Part shown: positions 1 through 9,182 of the stretch, piece after piece
Layout of the letters: each line of letters starts with the position of its first letter
How positions within the stretch are numbered: position 1 is the stretch's first letter
Assembly: GCF_003351225.1 (NCBI RefSeq)
Contig: NZ_QQSY01000002.1
Span: 633,917-697,916 of the forward strand
Length of the DNA: 64,000 nt
Origin: Dyella solisilvae
GTDB taxonomy: Bacteria; Pseudomonadota; Gammaproteobacteria; Xanthomonadales; Rhodanobacteraceae
Direction of reading: 5' to 3'
Made by a program: the position numbers and the translations under genes
The notes under the pieces: generated by a model
The model's database searches: none
Told to the model about the DNA's origin: nothing
The model's input: the letters and a program-made list of their open reading frames with translations, nothing else

Positions 1-139
1 GTGCGCTGGGATGACGAGCTAGGAAGGGACCGAAGTTCCTCGCATTTCGCGCCTCCTCTAGCCCACGGCGGGGTGACCAACACAACTCACACAGCCTCAC
101 CGCAACGACCGTCAGCGCCCAATCCGCTACCATTGGCGG

Positions 140-892
140 ATGAGCGATCACCCCCAGACCACCCACTTCGGTTTCCGCGACGTCCCCGTTGGTGACAAGC
201 AGAAGCTCGTCGGCCAGGTATTCACCTCGGTCGCGAGCAACTACGACCTGATGAACGACCTGATGTCGTTCGGCATCCACCGCCTCTGGAAGCGCCACTT
301 CGTGGCAGTCAGCGGGGTGCGCCGGGGTGACCGCGTGCTGGATCTTGCCGGTGGCACGGGCGACATCGCCGCGTTGCTCAAGCCGGTGGTGGGCGAACAG
401 GGTGAAGTGGTGGTGGGTGACATCAACGCCGCCATGCTTGGCGTGGGTCGTGACCGCCTCACCGACCGCGGATTGGTCGGCGGCCTGCGCTGGGCCCAGC
501 TCAACGCCGAGTGCCTGCCCTTCCCGGACAACAGCTTTGACGCCGTCACGATGGCGTTCGGACTGCGCAACGTCACCGACAAGGACAAGGCGCTGGCGGA
601 TATCTGCCGTGTGCTGAAGCCCGGTGGGCGCGCACTGGTGCTGGAGTTCTCGCGCGTGCAGAGCGAGCTGTTCAGCAAGCTCTATGACTTCCACTCGTTC
701 AAGATCCTGCCCAAGCTCGGCCAGCTGTTCGCCGGCGACGCCGACAGCTACCAGTACCTCGCCGAGTCGATTCGCAAGCATCCCGACCAGGAAACCCTGA
801 AGGGCATGATGGAACGTGCCGGCTTCGGTCGCGTCGACGTGCGCAACCTGAGCAACGGCATCGTCGCCATCCACCGCGGTTACAAGTTCTAA
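140..892 (+). CDS. ubiE: Ubiquinone/menaquinone C-methyltransferase UbiE
   Basis: This SAM-dependent enzyme performs the C-methylation step of ubiquinone (and demethylmenaquinone) synthesis at the inner membrane. The 250-residue length matches the family. The N-terminal signature [11 protein letters not shown] (about residues 35-45) followed by HRLWK is typical of UbiE, and the SAM-binding motif I reads DLAGGTGD at about 68-75. The ATG at 140 is preceded by only a weak GGCGG Shine-Dalgarno sequence. In Escherichia coli ubiE heads a ubiE-ubiJ-ubiB operon; here ubiJ and ubiB lie about 28 kb away and the gene is followed by an unrelated membrane-protein gene. Identification is secure. Confidence 0.97.
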   Translation: MSDHPQTTHFGFRDVPVGDKQKLVGQVFTSVASNYDLMNDLMSFGIHRLWKRHFVAVSGVRRGDRVLDLAGGTGDIAALLKPVVGEQGEVVVGDINAAMLGVGRDRLTDRGLVGGLRWAQLNAECLPFPDNSFDAVTMAFGLRNVTDKDKALADICRVLKPGGRALVLEFSRVQSELFSKLYDFHSFKILPKLGQLFAGDADSYQYLAESIRKHPDQETLKGMMERAGFGRVDVRNLSNGIVAIHRGYKF

Positions 893-933
893 GCCCAGTT
901 TCCCGCGGTCACGGGGATGCGTAAGCTGCGCGC

Positions 934-1593
934 ATGACGCAGCCATATCGCACCCTCGCCACCTTCGGCGCCCTGCTCGGCACGTTCGGCCTGGCCTTGC
1001 AGCTGTGGTTCTCGATCCAGATGACGCTCGACAAGGGCGGCACGGTGCTTGGCGGCGTGTGGCTGTACCTGGGCTTCTACACCATCCTCACCAACATCCT
1101 GGTGGCGAAGGTGCTGTCGTCGGCGGCGATCGGGCCGCGCAACGCGATACTGCGCTTCTACCTGCGGCCCGGGGTGCAGACGGCCACGGCGATGAGCATC
1201 GCCATCGTCAGCCTGATCTACAACTTCATGCTGCGGCAGCTGTGGCATCCCACCGGCTGGCTGCTGACGGCCGACGTGATCGTGCACGACATCATGCCGC
1301 CGCTGTACGTGCTGTACTGGTGGTTCGCCGTACCAAAGGCTGTGCTGCGCTGGTGGCAGGTGCTGGTGTGGCAGAGCTATCCGGCCGGCTATTTCTTCTA
1401 CGTGATGCTGCGCGGCGCGATCGCTGGCTGGTACCCCTACCCCTTCCTCGACGTGAAGACGCTGGGCTACGCGCAGGTGCTGGTGGATGCGATCGCGGTG
1501 CTGCTGGCTTTCATCGCGGTGGGCCTGCTGCTGGTGGCGCTGGGTCGCAGGCAGGCGCGTCGGCAGGCGGCCACGCAGACGACGCCGGCCTGA
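934..1593 (+). CDS. Pr6Pr-family integral membrane protein
   Basis: A 219-residue protein with about six hydrophobic segments spread from residue 8 to 205 and a short basic, Ala/Gln-rich C-terminal tail. The conserved-looking core includes FYTILTNILVA (about 48-58), HDIMPPLYVLYW and WYPYPFLD, a pattern I associate with the Pr6Pr (FAR-17a/AIG1-like) membrane family. No enzymatic function is established for bacterial members. It starts 42 bases after ubiE on the same strand and could be cotranscribed with it. It ends 10 bases before the convergent GST gene. Family assignment is from pattern recognition only. Confidence 0.75.
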   Translation: MTQPYRTLATFGALLGTFGLALQLWFSIQMTLDKGGTVLGGVWLYLGFYTILTNILVAKVLSSAAIGPRNAILRFYLRPGVQTATAMSIAIVSLIYNFMLRQLWHPTGWLLTADVIVHDIMPPLYVLYWWFAVPKAVLRWWQVLVWQSYPAGYFFYVMLRGAIAGWYPYPFLDVKTLGYAQVLVDAIAVLLAFIAVGLLLVALGRRQARRQAATQTTPA

Positions 1594-1602
1594 TAGCGAC
1601 GC

Positions 1603-2286
1603 TCAGGTCGCGCGCAGGTCCTGCAGCACCTCGCCGTAGCGCAGGGTTTCTTCCTCGTGCGCGGCATCGCGCCAGGTCTCGGCCAGCGCAGCGTCGTACC
1701 AGCGGCGCATTGAAGGCAGGGCCAGCAGACGCTGCGCGTAAGCCGCCGCGGGGCCATCCAACGCCAGGCCATAAGTTTGCACGCGAAACGCCACGGGGGC
1801 GAAGAACGCATCGACCGCGGTGAAAGCCGCCCCGCCCAGGAACGGACCGCCGAAGCGGGCCAGCCCTTCGTTCCACAGCTCGTTGATGCGCGCTACGTCC
1901 GCCTTCAAGGCCGGGCCGATATCGTGCAGGCGCACGCGCAAGCCGCAGTTCATGCCGCATTGCTCGCGCAAGGCGCCAAAGCCCGAATGCATCTCCGCCG
2001 CGGCGCAACGCGCCCAGGCGCGCGCCGCGCGATCGGACGGCCAGACGGCCGGATGGTGTTCGGCCAGGTATTCGGTGATCGCCAACGAATCCCACACCAC
2101 GGTGTCGCCATCCGTCAGACAGGGCACGCGGCCGCTAGGCGAGAAGCTGCGGAATGCCTGCCAGTTCGAGCCCTGCCCGAACGCCACCTGCTGCTCGTCG
2201 AACGGAATGCCGAGCTCGCTCATCAGCACCCATGGGCGCAGCGACCACGAGGAGTAGTTCTTGTTGGCGACGTAAAGCTTTGGCAT
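1603..2286 (-). CDS. Glutathione S-transferase family protein
   Basis: A 227-residue cytosolic GST. The N-terminal thioredoxin-like domain starts MPKLYVANKNYSSWSLRPWV, with the YSSWSLRPW segment near residue 11 supplying the usual Ser/Tyr glutathione-activating region, and FSPSGRVPCL followed by DSLAITEYLAE marking the glutathione-binding cis-Pro and SNAIL-like region. The C-terminal helical domain follows from about residue 90. The ATG at 2286 is chosen because an AGGGAG ribosome-binding site lies just upstream; the frame stays open farther upstream but that stretch looks like non-coding shadow. It is the last gene of an EamA transporter - cupin - GST run on the minus strand, consistent with a small detoxification or export unit. 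Confidence 0.9.
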   Translation of the reverse strand: MPKLYVANKNYSSWSLRPWVLMSELGIPFDEQQVAFGQGSNWQAFRSFSPSGRVPCLTDGDTVVWDSLAITEYLAEHHPAVWPSDRAARAWARCAAAEMHSGFGALREQCGMNCGLRVRLHDIGPALKADVARINELWNEGLARFGGPFLGGAAFTAVDAFFAPVAFRVQTYGLALDGPAAAYAQRLLALPSMRRWYDAALAETWRDAAHEEETLRYGEVLQDLRAT

Positions 2287-2309
2287 CGGCGGATCTCCCT
2301 GCGGTGGCG

Positions 2310-2606
2310 TCAGGTGTCGAGGATCAGGAGCGTACCGCGACTGCCCGGCGCCACGCTGTGCGGCACGCCCGCCGGTACGACGCACAGCTCGCCTGCCCCG
2401 ACGCGAACGACCCGGCCGCCCATGCCCAGCAGCATCTCGCCCTCGAGCACCAACAGCCCCTCGGGGTAGTCGTGGCATTCCTCCGGGTAGGCCGCGTGGT
2501 CCATGCGCAGCACTTTGAGGTTCGCCTCGCCAAAGCGCGCCAGCACACGCGAGGACCACGCCTGCGGCAAGTCACTCGCCGCGTCGACCAGACGGACCGG
2601 CGTCAC
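2310..2606 (-). CDS. Small cupin-domain protein
   Basis: A single-domain cupin of about 98 residues. The two conserved cupin motifs are visible: ECHDYPEGLLVLEGEMLLG (motif 1, with H and E ligands) and GELCVVPAGVPHSV (motif 2, ending in the metal-ligand His). It probably folds as a small metal- or ligand-binding beta barrel; the ligand is unknown. I prefer the GTG at 2606, four bases after the transporter stop codon, to a TTG at 2636 that would overlap the transporter; an AGGG lies upstream. It sits between an EamA exporter gene and a GST gene, suggesting translational coupling in one operon. Confidence 0.8.
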   Translation of the reverse strand: MTPVRLVDAASDLPQAWSSRVLARFGEANLKVLRMDHAAYPEECHDYPEGLLVLEGEMLLGMGGRVVRVGAGELCVVPAGVPHSVAPGSRGTLLILDT

Positions 2607-2610
2607 CGGT

Positions 2611-3534
2611 TCAGCCCTGCTTGGCCGGCGAGCCAACCACTGGCGCTACCGGCGCGGGCGGACGGCGACGCGCATTGGCCAGCACCACGCCGCCCACGGT
2701 GATCACGCCACCGACGAGGGTCAGCAGGGTCGGGCGTTCGCCCAGCCACACCCAGCCGATCAGCACCGCGATCGGCGGCGAGAAGTAGATGAAGCTGCTG
2801 ACCTGCGAGGCGGAGGCGCGATGCAGCGCCGCGTTCCACGCGACGTAGCCGATGAAGGTGGGCGCGATGCCCAGCCACAGCAGCGCGCCGATATGCGAGG
2901 CCGGCGCCACCGCCAGCGCATGCGGCAAACCGAGGCCGAACGGCAGCGCGCCCAGCGTGCCGGCAAAGAAGGTGAAGCCGGTGACGCCCAGCATGCTGTT
3001 GCGGGTGAAGAACGGCTTCTGGCCGACGAAGAACACGGCCGAGGCCAGCACGCTCACCAGCACAAGCGCGGCCATCGGTTCCACTTTCACTTCCTTGCCG
3101 CTGGTCAGCACCACCGTCACCACGCCGATCAGGGCGACGCCCAGGCCGGTCAGGGTGCGCGGCGACAGGCGCTCGCGCAGCCAGATCGCCGACAGCGCGG
3201 CGGTGGCGGCGGGCACCAGCGAGATCAGGATGGCCGCGGTGCCGCTGGCCACGCGGGTTTCTGCCGTGTTTAGGCAGAGGTGGTAGACGGTGAGGCCGAT
3301 CACGCCGAGCGCGGCCAGCTGGGGCCAGTCGCGGCGCGCCGGCATCGGCACGCGGCGGAACAGCAGCAGCAGCGCGAAGCACAGGGAGCCGATGCCCAGC
3401 CGCGCCAGCGCCACCTCACCCGGGGTGAACGAGGACAGCGCGTAGGCGATCGCGGCATAGGCCGACGACCAGGTAAGCAGGGCGATGCCGATATAGGAAA
3501 GGGCCCGCCCGTCCAGGCGTTCCGGGGTCTGCAT
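2611..3534 (-). CDS. EamA/DMT-family transporter
   Basis: A 307-residue inner-membrane protein with about ten hydrophobic segments in two tandem EamA repeats, the hallmark of drug/metabolite transporters. The first repeat begins SYIGIALLTWSSAYAAIAYA and the second carries AGTLGALPFGL and SFIYFSPPIAVLIGWVWLGE, the typical C-terminal EamA signature. The ATG at 3534 is the first plausible start; about 108 bases separate it from the divergent Lrp-type regulator gene. Such transporter-regulator pairs are commonly amino-acid exporters under local Lrp/AsnC control, so export of an amino acid or related metabolite is a reasonable inference, but the substrate is not visible. Confidence 0.9.
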   Translation of the reverse strand: MQTPERLDGRALSYIGIALLTWSSAYAAIAYALSSFTPGEVALARLGIGSLCFALLLLFRRVPMPARRDWPQLAALGVIGLTVYHLCLNTAETRVASGTAAILISLVPAATAALSAIWLRERLSPRTLTGLGVALIGVVTVVLTSGKEVKVEPMAALVLVSVLASAVFFVGQKPFFTRNSMLGVTGFTFFAGTLGALPFGLGLPHALAVAPASHIGALLWLGIAPTFIGYVAWNAALHRASASQVSSFIYFSPPIAVLIGWVWLGERPTLLTLVGGVITVGGVVLANARRRPPAPVAPVVGSPAKQG

Positions 3535-3618
3535 GGGGGTGGTTCCGGTGGGGAATGGTGTGCATCGTAAGGCGCTCAACGGCGCGCTTGAATGATGAAT
3601 CAGCGTAGGATGGCTACG

Positions 3619-3636
3619 TTTCGCCAACGAACGAAA
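3619..3636. promoter_or_regulatory. Inverted repeat in the EamA/Lrp divergent intergenic region
   Basis: TTTCG and CGAAA half-sites separated by 8 bases, ending 6 bases before the regulator start codon. Lrp/AsnC proteins bind imperfect AT-centred palindromes in such divergent regions, so this could be an operator, including autoregulation. It is a short match and has not been tested. Confidence 0.35.
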
Positions 3637-3642
3637 TGTCCT

Positions 3643-4152
3643 ATGAACGCACTCACCTTTGAATCGAAACCCGTCTGGGACGCCACCGACTGGCAGCTGC
3701 TGGAAGCCCTGCAGCACGATGCCCGGCTGGGCTACGCCGAGTTGGGACGCATGGTTCGCCTGTCCGCGCCGGCCGTGGCCGAACGCGTGAAGCGCATGGA
3801 AGAAGCGGGGGTGATTTCCGGCTATCGCGCCGTGGTGAACCCGCGCAAGCTCGGCTACGAGATCGACGCCATGATCCGCCTGCGCTGCGACGGCGGCATC
3901 TGCGCCCGGGTGGGCTCGCTGGTGGCCGACATCCCCGAGGTGCTCGACTGCCGCCGCCTGGCCGGCGAGGACTCGGCCCTGCTGCGCGTGGTGGCCATGT
4001 CCATCCCGCATCTGGAAACCGTGCTCGACCGCCTGCTGAAGATCCATTCCAGCATCAGCACCACCACCCTGGTGGTGCTGCAGACGCCGCATGAGAACCG
4101 CCCGGTGACTCGCACCATGTGGAATGCCGCCCGCGCCCTGCTGCAGGACTGA
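3643..4152 (+). CDS. Lrp/AsnC-family transcriptional regulator
   Basis: A 169-residue regulator. The N-terminal winged helix-turn-helix runs from about DWQLLEALQHDARLGYAELG to VAERVKRMEEAGVI (residues 11-55), followed by GYRAVVNPRKLGYEIDAMIRL and the C-terminal RAM effector/oligomerisation domain ending near ISTTTLVVL. The ATG at 3643 is chosen because the protein then begins just before the HTH; the frame is open 51 bases farther upstream. It is divergent from an EamA transporter gene and probably controls it in response to an amino acid. Length and domain order match the family. Confidence 0.93.
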   Translation: MNALTFESKPVWDATDWQLLEALQHDARLGYAELGRMVRLSAPAVAERVKRMEEAGVISGYRAVVNPRKLGYEIDAMIRLRCDGGICARVGSLVADIPEVLDCRRLAGEDSALLRVVAMSIPHLETVLDRLLKIHSSISTTTLVVLQTPHENRPVTRTMWNAARALLQD

Positions 4153-4249
4153 ACGAGGCAACCAGTACTTTTGTCACGGTCGGCCCCGCGCTGCGATCCG
4201 CATACTCGGGTTGGGTTACTCCTGACCCATCGTTATCCGGGGAAGTTGC

Positions 4250-5791
4250 ATGCGTCGTCTGTGGGTCCTGTTGCTGGGCAGCGGTCTTGCCCTGTCGCCC
4301 TGTTCCATCCTGCTGGCCAAGGACGCGCCAGCCGACAAGACCAACACCAGCAAGGACGAAGAGGTGCAGGCCCCCAGCACCGAGACCGCGGTGCGCACCA
4401 AACACAGCGTCAGCATCGGCGGCCATTCGGTGGCCTACACCGCCACCGCCGGCACGCTGGTGATCCGCGACGACAAGGGCCAGCCGCAGGCGAGCGTGTT
4501 CTACGTCGCCTACACGGTGGACAACGGCAAGCCGGAGAAGCGCCCGGTCACCTTCCTCTACAACGGCGGCCCGGGCTCCTCGTCCATGTGGCTGCACATG
4601 GGCTCGTTCTCGCCGGTGCGCATCGCCACCGCCAGCCCCGCGGCGACGGCGCCTGCGCCGTACAAGCTGGTGCCCAACAGCGACAGCCTGCTGGACAAGA
4701 CCGACCTGGTGTTCATCGACGCGGTCGGCACCGGCTACTCGCGCCCGCTGGGCAAGGCCGAGGGCAAGGATTTCTGGGGCGTGGACCAGGACGTGTCGGC
4801 CTTCAGCCGCGCCATCCAGCGCTACGTGACCCTCAACAACCGCTGGAACTCACCCAAGTTCCTCTACGGCGAGAGCTACGGCACCACGCGCTCTGGCGCA
4901 CTGGTGGATGCACTGCAGGACAAGGGCATGTCGTTCAACGGCGTGGTGCTGATGTCCTCGATCCTCAACTACGGCGTGCGCATGCCGGGCTACGACGAGA
5001 TGTACGTCGGCTACGTGCCGAGCTACGCAGCGGCCGCCTGGTACCACAACAAGGTGGCCAACAAGCCGGCCGACCTCTCTGCCTATCTTGAGCAGGTGCG
5101 CGCCTTCGCGCGCGGCCCCTACGCCACGGCATTGGCCAAGGGCCAGGACCTGCCGCCGGCCGAGGCCGATGCGGTGGCGCGCCAGCTCGCCGCGTATACC
5201 GGCCTCAGCGCCCAGTACATCAAGGAAGCAAACCTGCGCGTGGAGCCGTCGCGCTTCCGCAAGGAGCTGCTGCGCAACGAGCGCCGCACCATCGGTCGCT
5301 ACGACGCCCGCTTCGAGGGTGTGGACGAGGATGCCGCCGGTGAAGTGCCCGGTTACGACGCATCGGACACCGGCATCAGCGGGGCCTTCGTCACCGCCTT
5401 CCATGACTACGTGAGCAGCCAGCTCAACTACCACAGCGACCTCGACTATCGCCCGACCTTCAGCGACATCGGCAAGGACTGGGACTGGAAGCACCAGGCC
5501 GCGGGCATCAAGCGTCCGCTGCAGACCGCCTACGTCGCCGGCGACCTTGCGCACGCGATGCGCACCAACCCGAACCTGCAGGTGCTGTCGATCAACGGCT
5601 ACTACGACTTCGCCACGCCGTTCTTCATCACCGAGTACGACCTCTCGCACATGAACCTGGAGCCGTCGCTGCGCGGCAACCTGCATTTCCTGTACTACCC
5701 GTCGGGACACATGATCTACCTGAACACCGAAGCGCTGCAGCAGCTCAAGGGCGACCTGGCTCGCTACTACGACGCCACCACCCACTCCTGA
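4250..5791 (+). CDS. Secreted S10-family serine peptidase (first of tandem pair)
   Basis: A 513-residue serine carboxypeptidase-like enzyme with a hydrophobic export signal at residues 1-23. Visible S10 motifs are the oxyanion-region NGGPGSSSMWLHMGS (about 106-120), nucleophile GESYGTTRS with Ser about 209, Asp about 453 in NGYYDFATPF, and His about 487 in PSGHMIY, so the triad is complete. A charged linker rich in Lys, Asp and Thr follows the signal. It probably hydrolyses peptides or esters in the periplasm or outside the cell. It is followed after 23 bases by a paralogue of similar length, and then by a phosphoesterase gene, making a secreted-hydrolase operon. Confidence 0.92.
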   Translation: MRRLWVLLLGSGLALSPCSILLAKDAPADKTNTSKDEEVQAPSTETAVRTKHSVSIGGHSVAYTATAGTLVIRDDKGQPQASVFYVAYTVDNGKPEKRPVTFLYNGGPGSSSMWLHMGSFSPVRIATASPAATAPAPYKLVPNSDSLLDKTDLVFIDAVGTGYSRPLGKAEGKDFWGVDQDVSAFSRAIQRYVTLNNRWNSPKFLYGESYGTTRSGALVDALQDKGMSFNGVVLMSSILNYGVRMPGYDEMYVGYVPSYAAAAWYHNKVANKPADLSAYLEQVRAFARGPYATALAKGQDLPPAEADAVARQLAAYTGLSAQYIKEANLRVEPSRFRKELLRNERRTIGRYDARFEGVDEDAAGEVPGYDASDTGISGAFVTAFHDYVSSQLNYHSDLDYRPTFSDIGKDWDWKHQAAGIKRPLQTAYVAGDLAHAMRTNPNLQVLSINGYYDFATPFFITEYDLSHMNLEPSLRGNLHFLYYPSGHMIYLNTEALQQLKGDLARYYDATTHS

Positions 5792-5814
5792 CCGCCACCG
5801 AAAGACATCCCGTC

Positions 5815-7395
5815 ATGCGCCAGTTCCCGCTCGCTTCGCTCGCCCTCGCCGTCACGCTCGCCCTGGGCATCGCGCCCATCCACGCCGCCGATACGCCGCC
5901 CAAGGACCAGCCCAAGTCGCAGTCCGAGCAGAGCGACAAAGGCGACAAGGACAACAAGGACAAGAGCGCCGAGGAACAACCGGTACCGGCCGACCGCACC
6001 GTGGTGACCAAGCACAGCGTGCGCATTGGCGGACGCAACATCAGCTACACCGCCACGGCGGGACGCATGCTGATCCGCGACGACAAGGGCAAGCCGACGG
6101 TGAGCTTCTTCTACGTCGCCTACACCGCCGACGGCGGCAAGGACAGCAAGCGACCGGTCACGTTCTTCTACAACGGCGGCCCGGGTTCCTCCTCGATGTG
6201 GCTGCACATGGGCTCCTACGGTCCGGTGCGCGTGGCCAACGACGGCGACAAGCCGATCCCGCCGGCGCCCTATCGCTTCGCGCCCAACGAGTACAGCCTG
6301 CTCGACAAGACCGACCTCGTGTTCATCGACGCGCCTGGCACCGGCTATTCGCAGCTCGTCGGCAAGACCGAAGGCAAGGACGTGTGGGGAGTGGATCAGG
6401 ACGCCGATGCGTACACCCGCTTCATCACCCGGTATGTGGGCGCCAACAACCGCTGGAACTCGCCCAAGTTCCTGTTCGGCGAAAGCTACGGCACCACGCG
6501 TTCGGCGGTGCTGGTGAAGTCGCTGCAGGAAAAGGGCATGGAGTTCAACGGCGTCGTGCTGATGTCCTCCATCCTCGACTTCACCGTGGCAGCGCCCGGC
6601 ATCGACCGCGGCTACGTCGCCAACCTGCCCACCGAGGCGGCGATCGCCTGGTACCACAACAAGGTGCCGAACAAGCCCGCCGACATCGGCAGCTTCCTCG
6701 CCGAAGTGCGCCGCTTCGCGGCGGGCGAGTACACGCTCGCGTTGGCCAAGGGCGACGCCATCGACCCGGCCGAGGCCGATCGCGTGGCCAGCCAGATGAG
6801 CCGTTACCTCGGGCTGTCGCCGCAGTACATCAAGGAAGCGAACCTGCGCGTCGGGCCAAGCCGCTTCCGCAAGGAGCTGCTGCGTGACCAGCGCCGCACG
6901 GTGGGCCGCCTGGACGGGCGTTTCGAGGGCATCGATCCGGATGCGGCCGGCGAGTCGCCCGATGGCGACACCGCCAGCGACGCCATCACCGGCGCCTACG
7001 TGGCCGTCTTCAACCAGTACGCGGCGAACGAGCTGAAGTTCACCGAAGATCGCCCGTACCTGCCCAACAACTATGCCGCGATCGGCAAGAACTGGGACTG
7101 GAAGCGCAAGGACAGCGGTGGCTGGCTGCAGGCCACCTACGTCGGCAGCGACCTGGGCGACGCCATGCGCCGCAATCCGCACCTGAAGGTGTTCTCGGCC
7201 AACGGTTACTACGACCTGGCCACGCCGTTCTTCGCCACTGAATTCGACCTCAGCCACCTGGGCCTGGAGCCAGCCCAGCGCAAGAACATCAGCTTCGGTT
7301 TCTACCCGTCGGGCCATATGATCTACATCGATCAGGCCTCGCTGCAGAAGAGCAAGGCCGACCTTGCCCGCTTCTACGACGACGCCGCACCGTGA
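5815..7395 (+). CDS. Secreted S10-family serine peptidase (second of tandem pair)
   Basis: A 526-residue paralogue of the preceding gene, colinear over nearly its whole length. It has a signal peptide ending near ALGIAPIHAA, then a strongly charged linker of Lys, Asp, Glu and Ser (about residues 24-60) that is longer than in the first copy. The S10 motifs are NGGPGSSSMWLHMGS, GESYGTTRS with Ser about 224, NGYYDLATPF with the Asp, and PSGHMIY with the His. The pair looks like a local duplication followed by divergence, mainly in the linker and in the lid regions between the Ser and Asp motifs. Its stop codon overlaps the next gene's GTG start by 4 bases. Confidence 0.92.
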   Translation: MRQFPLASLALAVTLALGIAPIHAADTPPKDQPKSQSEQSDKGDKDNKDKSAEEQPVPADRTVVTKHSVRIGGRNISYTATAGRMLIRDDKGKPTVSFFYVAYTADGGKDSKRPVTFFYNGGPGSSSMWLHMGSYGPVRVANDGDKPIPPAPYRFAPNEYSLLDKTDLVFIDAPGTGYSQLVGKTEGKDVWGVDQDADAYTRFITRYVGANNRWNSPKFLFGESYGTTRSAVLVKSLQEKGMEFNGVVLMSSILDFTVAAPGIDRGYVANLPTEAAIAWYHNKVPNKPADIGSFLAEVRRFAAGEYTLALAKGDAIDPAEADRVASQMSRYLGLSPQYIKEANLRVGPSRFRKELLRDQRRTVGRLDGRFEGIDPDAAGESPDGDTASDAITGAYVAVFNQYAANELKFTEDRPYLPNNYAAIGKNWDWKRKDSGGWLQATYVGSDLGDAMRRNPHLKVFSANGYYDLATPFFATEFDLSHLGLEPAQRKNISFGFYPSGHMIYIDQASLQKSKADLARFYDDAAP

Positions 7396-9086
7396 ACAAA
7401 CCTCCCGACCACGACGCCGCTGGCGAACACGACGAACAGCCGCTCGACCCTTCGCGCCGCCGCCTGCTTGGCGGTCTGGCGCTGGGCGGCGCGGCGTTGG
7501 CGATCGGTGGGCGCGAGGTCCTGGCCGGCACGCCCACGCCGGCTGATACGTCCGCATCGACGGCGCTGGACGCCGCACTGCGCCAGCACATCCAGCGCGT
7601 CGTGGTTATCTACGCCGAGAACCGCAGCTTCAACAACCTCTTCGCCAATTTCCCCGGCGTGGAAAAACCGCTCAGCGCGCTCGCGCCCGAGCAGTTCCTG
7701 CAACGCGACCGCGACGGTTCGGAGCTGAAAACGCTGCCGCCGATCTGGCACGGCCTGGCGCCGCACCAGCAAACGGTGCATCACCGCACCTACCAGGTGA
7801 TGCAGGACGATATCGTCGACCTGCCGAACGCCCCGTGGGCGCTGCGCACAGGCAAGGGCGATCCGTTGCCGCACGGTGTGGTGACGCGCGACCTGGTGCA
7901 CGCCTTCTACGAAAACCAGCAGCAGATCAACGGCGGCCGCAACGACGGCTTCGTCGCCTGGGGCGACACCGGCGCCATGGTGATGGGCCACTACGCGGAC
8001 AGCGCGGCAAACCTGCGGCTGTGGCATCTCGCGCGCCAGTTCACGCTGTGCGACAACTTTTTCATGGGCGCCTTCGGCGGCTCGTTCCTCAACCACCAGT
8101 ACCTGGTGGCGGCGCAACCGCCGTTCTATCCGCAAGCGGACCAGAGCCCGGCGCGCTTCAACATCGCCGTGACCGAAAGCGGCCGCGCCGACGACACGCG
8201 CCTGAAGCTCGCCGACGACTCACCGGCCAGCGCGATGCAGGGCAAGCCGAAATTCGTCTCGCGCAGCCAGCTCACCCCCGATTTCTGGGCGGTGAACACC
8301 ATGATGCCGCCGTATGCGCCGACGCCCACGCGGTCGTCCACGGACCCGCTGCTGGCCGCGGAAGACAGCCCCAACGTGCTGCCTCCGCAGGCGCACAAGA
8401 CCATCGGCGACGTGCTTTCCGCCGCTGACGTGGAGTGGGCCTGGTACGCCGGCGCGTGGCAACAGGCGCTCGACGGCAAGGGCGATGGCGACGAACGCCA
8501 GTTCCCGCAGCGGCCGAATTTCCAGATGCACCACCAGCCGCTCAACTACTTCAAGAGTTTTGCGCCTGGTTCCGAGGCGCGCGCGAAGCACCTGCGCGAC
8601 GGCGGCATGGGCGAGACCGCGCAGACCAACCGCTTCCTCGCCGACATCGAGGCCGACCGGCTGCCGACCGTGACGTTCTACAAGCCGCAAGGCGACCTGA
8701 ACATGCACGCCGGCTACTCGGACGTCGACGCGGGCGACCGCCACATCATGCGCATCATCGACGCCTTGCAGAAGTCACCGTCGTGGAAGCACACGCTGGC
8801 GATCATCACCTTCGACGAAAACGGCGGCTGGTGGGATCACGTGGCCCCGCCGAGGGGCGACCGCTGGGGACCGGGATCGCGCATCCCCGCCCTCGTCGTG
8901 TCGCCGTTCGCGAAGAAGGGCCACGTCGACCACACCGTGTATGACACCGGTTCGATCGCGCGCTTCCTCACGCGCCGCTTCAGCCTGGAGAAGCTGCCGG
9001 GGCTGGCCATGCGCGAGCAGGCGATGCTGGCGGCCGGCGGCGCCGCGCCGGGCGACCTCACCAACGCCCTGCATTTCGAGGCCTGA
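7392..9086 (+). CDS. Tat-exported phosphoesterase (phospholipase C / acid phosphatase family)
   Basis: A 564-residue enzyme of the phosphoesterase family that includes bacterial phospholipase C and AcpA acid phosphatase. The N terminus carries a twin-arginine signal: SRRRLLGGLALGGAALAIGG (about residues 21-40), implying export of a folded, probably metal-loaded protein. Family motifs are IYAENRSFNNLF (about 73-84), the DNFFMGAFGGSFLNHQYL core, VTFYKPQGDLNMHAGYSDV and IITFDENGGWWDHV near the C terminus. The GTG start at 7392 overlaps the preceding peptidase stop codon by 4 bases, so translation is probably coupled. The substrate (phospholipid or phosphomonoester) cannot be decided from sequence. 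Confidence 0.9.
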   Translation: MNKPPDHDAAGEHDEQPLDPSRRRLLGGLALGGAALAIGGREVLAGTPTPADTSASTALDAALRQHIQRVVVIYAENRSFNNLFANFPGVEKPLSALAPEQFLQRDRDGSELKTLPPIWHGLAPHQQTVHHRTYQVMQDDIVDLPNAPWALRTGKGDPLPHGVVTRDLVHAFYENQQQINGGRNDGFVAWGDTGAMVMGHYADSAANLRLWHLARQFTLCDNFFMGAFGGSFLNHQYLVAAQPPFYPQADQSPARFNIAVTESGRADDTRLKLADDSPASAMQGKPKFVSRSQLTPDFWAVNTMMPPYAPTPTRSSTDPLLAAEDSPNVLPPQAHKTIGDVLSAADVEWAWYAGAWQQALDGKGDGDERQFPQRPNFQMHHQPLNYFKSFAPGSEARAKHLRDGGMGETAQTNRFLADIEADRLPTVTFYKPQGDLNMHAGYSDVDAGDRHIMRIIDALQKSPSWKHTLAIITFDENGGWWDHVAPPRGDRWGPGSRIPALVVSPFAKKGHVDHTVYDTGSIARFLTRRFSLEKLPGLAMREQAMLAAGGAAPGDLTNALHFEA

Positions 9087-9182
9087 ACCAATGCCATCGC
9101 GCGTGCGCAGCGAGCCTGCGCCACGCACGTAGTGCTAACAATGGCGGTGCGATACTCCGCGCTCTCACGACCGGAGTCCCCC

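Noticed and set aside
1-139. Possible partial gene at the left edge
   Set aside because: The open frame is short, overlaps ubiE and lacks recognisable features; the region is more likely the ubiE leader.
5767-7578. Minus-strand open frame opposite the second S10 peptidase gene
   Set aside because: Shadow; the plus strand has complete S10 motifs and a paralogue next to it.
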